From the NCBI GenBank assembly GCA_038496675.1, contig CM076659.1:16748219-16812218 (forward strand): a DNA stretch of 64,000 nucleotides. Reading direction: 5' to 3'. The DNA is from Rachycentron canadum (lineage: Eukaryota; Chordata; Actinopteri; Carangiformes; Rachycentridae). The translations under genes were made by a program, and so were the position numbers. The notes under the pieces were generated by a model. That model was not told the DNA's origin, did no database searches, and saw nothing but the letters and a program-made list of their open reading frames with translations. This document shows positions 60,000 through 64,000 of the stretch, piece by piece (the first letter of the stretch is position 1; each line of letters starts with the position of its first letter).

Positions 60000-60470
60000 C
60001 TGCCTTTCACAACCTGTCTCATTACTTCTCCCCCTGGCCTCGGCTCATACCTTTCTCATATTCCCTACTTTCAGAAACAGCAACTATGCAATTTCATTCC
60101 GCTGGTGGCCACCATCCACGTCCATCCCTCCACCTCTGTAGTCCAGTGTGAATTCATTTCTGCATTTCAATCTCTCACTTTCAATTTATTTATTTATTTT
60201 TTCTCCAGTTTACATTATCTCTTCCCTTTCGTCCTTTTTTTTATGCCTATCTTTCCCTTTCCATTCACATTTTTCCCCCCTGTCAATACAGTCTTTTCTT
60301 TTCTTGAATCTTTCATTCCTGCTTCATCCACCCCGGTGGTATTTCTGTCCTTTTTTAAAATGAGCTCCTCCTTCCTCCCTCAAGCTATTCTTTCCAATTT
60401 CCTCCGTTTTCTTTAGGCTGATAACTCTTTCTCTTCCATTCTTCCTCGTTACCTTCCTCCCATGATCTCT
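60000..60470. repeat. Pyrimidine-rich tract
   Basis: C/T-dominated + strand containing ttatttatttattttttct near 60185. The 154-codon Phe/Ser/Pro-rich frame at 59952-60416 is the longest in the window but is explained by the composition. It has no start context, domain or repeat pattern that I recognise. Confidence 0.7.
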
Positions 60471-61440
60471 GACAGCCTACCTTACTCAGTAGTATAAAAA
60501 AAACTGAATCAAATTAGAATAGACCAACATTTCATTTTTCTGGATAAGAGACTTGAAAGCACAAAGTGGTATTCTGCTGGTTACCATTACAATGAATTTG
60601 CAAAACATGTGGACCAAACTAATTCATGCAAAAAAATATGACATTAATGTCATTCCAATGCAAAAGAGCCCATGTGACTTGTGTTAGAGTAAATGTTACT
60701 GAACACAATCACCAGGTCTAATATTTGTTGTTCTGTTGTGTTAAAAGTGTCAGCTTCAACACTGCAAACCAAGCTATTGATGCACATTGATTAGGTTTGT
60801 GGGTTCTAATCTATATAGTCGATGAATAGCCCGTGTCACTGTCAAATGTGTCTAGATTCATTTTACTTGCTGGTCAGTTGATATTTTCATTTTGCAAACA
60901 ACAAAAATGTGTTTCATGCTTTATGTCTTTAAATTGGAGGATCTACAAAGACACAGCAGCACTGTACAAGACAAAAACTTCTGCCCTTATTCCTCCCTCT
61001 GTTGGCTGCTTGAGGATGATGTATATTCTCTCCATCGACCTTGGTTTCACTAACAAAGCTGGCAAACCAAGTGATGACTGGCCTCGCTGTGTAAACACTC
61101 ATCACTTTCCTCCTCAATTCAACAACCATACGGGAGCTGCAAGTAATGGATTGCTTATAGGAGGATTACACTAATCTGATCACAAAAATTGTAAGCTATT
61201 GAATTTCCTAAAGGTAATTACATTTTCCAGATGCACAAAAAACATTGTTTACTTGAGGATATGTGTAAGATTAGGTTTAATTGGAAAAGGCCTTCATGCA
61301 AGGTACAAGATACAAACATAATCTGAGACATTTGGAGGGAACATTCACTTTCAATTACTGTATTTTTAAAGATATGCAGCATCTCTTTAAGTTTCATCAT
61401 CGTAAAGTTTAGTTTTTGATTTAACTTTTTTCTTCAGCAG
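60471..61440. other. Non-coding stretch
   Basis: Frames around 60833-61174 and their antisense look unlike known proteins. The words ccttggtttcactaacaaa (61038) and ccttggtttcactgacaaaa (62659) are near-identical and may belong to one old dispersed repeat. Confidence 0.4.
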
Positions 61441-61570
61441 ATATTCTTGTTAAATTATTGCCTTTCCGCCATTATGTGCACCAGATGCCTTTGTCACCTT
61501 TGATTAAATACAATGGCGATTGCATTGGATGCAATCCAGGTGCTTGAAATCCATTGTCATGTTTAATTGG
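61441..61570. promoter_or_regulatory. Candidate regulatory element with E-box, SOX and TCF/LEF-like motifs
   Basis: Within 120 bp: cagatg (61482-61487) and caggtg (61537-61542) E-boxes, cctttgtc (61488-61495), cctttgatt (TCF/LEF type, 61497-61505), acaatgg (SOX type, 61510-61516), ccattgtc (61551-61558), and the palindrome gattgcattggatgcaatc (61518-61536). It is single-copy-looking and non-coding. The call is inference from motif density. Confidence 0.32.
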
Positions 61571-64000
61571 AATATCTCAAGAAGAGAAAACTCCGCTTGC
61601 AATTGTGTTTTGTTGTTTTTTCTAAAAATTACGCAAAACTGCCATGGTAAAAAAAAAAACTAATACAGGTGATACCAGTACATAAATAATCATCTCAGAC
61701 TATCTGAAGATAGATTATTGTGAGACAATACCCAGAGGTGTATGCTAATCATATCTGGTAGAGAACAGCTTATGCTACAATTACTCATTAAACTATTATG
61801 AATGATGCAAAGTTTTATATTCTGTAGTGTGTGATCGTGCTCTACAGATAAATCCAACATGCCAAAAATAATACATGTTATTTGTTTGGTTGGCTGTAAA
61901 TACTGGTTACAGTGGTTAGGCTTTAAAATGCTATATTAGCTTTTGCTGTCAGAATCAGTATCAGAATAATAAATTATTTTGCATGGCGCATACATGAAAC
62001 ATCGGAAACTGCATGTGGTGGTTGAACATGAATGGTATACTGCCAGTGACTGGCATACACTGCTAAGGGGATCGGCATAAGCCACCACACCACCAGCTAC
62101 TTTTCAATTTTAGCGCCAACATGGGCTACATGGGAGCGGCGCTAAAATTGAAACTCTACATTCAGCATACATCCTCTGGTACATGACGCTCTCCAGACTA
62201 CTGCCATTGGTTGCTGATTAATTCAAGTCCAACAGGTCAGAGTACGCTTTGCAACAATAGTGTCCCCTGTTGTCATCAGATGTCTCTCACTTATGTGAAA
62301 ACTGCACCTATAGGAGAAGTACTCAAGTTTCTTGAGATCAAAAGTCCATCTTTTGTTCTTTTGATTTGTTTTTCTCCATGTTTCCATCTATACAATGGAA
62401 ACACGGCTACGATAAAGTTCCTATAAGTGACTCAACTGTGTGAGTGAAAATGTTTCATTTCGTCTTTTGTCTTTCGTCAGCTAACACCAGTTAGCAACAA
62501 TATCCTGATGCTGGTGAGGCATTATAAAATGTATTATATAACAGGTCAACAAACAGCCTGCATATTGCAGCCATGCTGATAAACAATGGGAGACAGACAA
62601 GCAATTTACTCTGCGGATGATTAATCAGGAATTGTAAAGACTGAAATGCTCTCAGATGACCTTGGTTTCACTGACAAAATGAAGAAATGGAACATATATG
62701 ATTGGAGCTGCTCACAACATATATGACAACAATAATATAACAAAACACCGGCAATCGAAACTGCAATACAGTGTGACAGTATGTTCCACCTGGGTTAAAG
62801 TGACCTGGTCTTTAAATTACATTACAGGGACATCTTGTGTGATGACCTTATGGAGTATGACAAGGAGATAACCAAATATATATCCCTGGAGATACTCAAT
62901 ACCAACAAAAGTAACGTAATATACTCATACAAAATTGGTTTGAATGTACAGCATAAATATAAGATTATTTGAGAATCTCTGAAGCCTGTGCTCAAAATCA
63001 TATTCTTAACTGTGCTTTACATAAAACTAAAACTAACTGAATATGAATACTCACAGTTGCCAGGTTATTAGGTACCCCTGACTAAAACTAAGGCAGTGTA
63101 ATATTGCAGCGCTTCAATAAATCCTACGTTCATGAGAGCTGTAAGTATATTGCAACATATAGAACGGTTGTATCTGTTGTGTCTGTCGTACTGGACAAAA
63201 TAATAAACACACCAATTTTGTCAAATTCCACAAACACTGAGCATGATGGTAGGATTTACAGTGTTCTTGCACAGTATATAGTATGTGTGTAGTTGCATGT
63301 ACCTCTAAAAGAGTCTGTACTTACATGATACTTTATTTTTACTTTTTATTCTTTACTTACATGTCTTTGTAAAAGCAAAGCCATGAACAGACTCATCTAC
63401 TGAAATGTGCAGCTGCACAACACTAATTGAAACAAAAGTGTTTTAATCAAAAGAGACTAAATGAAAAAAGGGCTGACAATGAAGAGTTTTCCCAGTTGTA
63501 CAGTGACAAGATGGCTGCCCCACAGCGGCCATGGCAACATCTGACTGGCTGAAATTAAAAGTGTCAGTCAGGTGATTGAGTTGGACATAAAGCTAAGAAG
63601 GAACATGAAAAATAGTCTTTATAATAGTTTATTGTGATGTCATGCAGTACAATGCATATAGTGTTATTGGTGAAAATCTTTGTGGTATTTAGCATCATTG
63701 TTGTTTTACAGATTTGTATGTATTTTGTATTACTTTTTGGAGAGAAAAATTCCAATGCTGGGTTTAGTTCCTTGTTGCGCAGTTAAGAGATGGTCAGATT
63801 TGAGCTTTTTTGTTCCTTCACATCTCTTCACCAAGATAGAATTTGATCTCACATTTCCATAGGCTTGCATGACTCTGGAGATGTTGTGCTCTAATGACAT
63901 ACTCTGTCTATAATAAAACCATAAGGAGGAAGAAGAAAAAAGTGTGAGAGAACAATTTGTCTGAAATTTGTTTGACTGACATCTCAGGACTTGCAGTACT
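61571..64000. other. Non-coding stretch
   Basis: No gene is supported. It contains a perfect 16-bp stem hairpin (listed separately) and AT-rich single-copy-looking DNA to the end of the window. Confidence 0.5.
62102..62153. repeat. Perfect 16-bp stem hairpin with 20-nt loop
   Basis: tttcaattttagcgcc (62102-62117) pairs perfectly with ggcgctaaaattgaaa (62138-62153). The loop contains gggctacatggga. The CpG-containing stem is conspicuous in this CpG-poor DNA. Confidence 0.92.

Noticed and set aside
59952..60416. 154-codon open frame, the longest in the window
   Set aside because: It lies within a pyrimidine-rich tract. Phe/Ser/Leu/Pro richness and lack of stops follow from C/T bias, and no domain or motif is seen.

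Overview
The window looks like AT-rich vertebrate nuclear DNA, most likely from a teleost fish. It has about fifteen (CA/GT)n arrays, several longer than 70 bp, along with homopolymer A/T runs, long purine or pyrimidine tracts, and remnants of several dispersed repeat families that I recognise from ray-finned fish genomes. There is no operon structure, no rRNA gene and no convincing tRNA gene. I found no intact protein-coding gene. Nearly all open frames of 60-130 codons are chance frames, microsatellite frames (Cys-Val or His-Thr runs) or frames inside repeats. I read the window as an intergenic region or a very large intron.

Left part (1-10.2 kb): purine-rich tracts at 140-340 and 2275-2890, a decayed LINE reverse-transcriptase 3' end at 5865-6500, part of a fish dispersed repeat at 7610-7900, and a 77-bp CA array at 8148.

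The most informative segment is 10742-11702 on the minus strand. It holds two adjacent broken genes of Polinton/Maverick (adintovirus-like) type. The first is a virion-protein gene of the family annotated 'F54H12.2-like', with its start and C-terminus readable but the middle deleted. About 12 bp after its stop lies an adenain-type cysteine protease gene. Order, strand and tight spacing fit a relic of one virus-like mobile element.

Middle part (12-35 kb): a TAAT/ATTA-rich block (12.78-13.1 kb) that could be a regulatory element, a weak candidate terminal exon (13573-13728), a tRNA-derived SINE (17741-18000), several other repeat fragments, and a striking local copying event. A 136-bp unique segment at 31655-31790 is present again, almost identical and in the same orientation, at 34463-34600, where it interrupts a fish dispersed repeat.

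Right part (35-64 kb): a diverged 270-290 bp direct duplication (45909-46199 and 47885-48152), clustered repeats at 50.2-51.3 and 52.8-53.5 kb, perfect short hairpins (51868, 62102), and a compact cluster of developmental-factor-like motifs around 61.44-61.57 kb. Family names for repeats come from recalled family features and were not checked by a search, and regulatory calls are inference.
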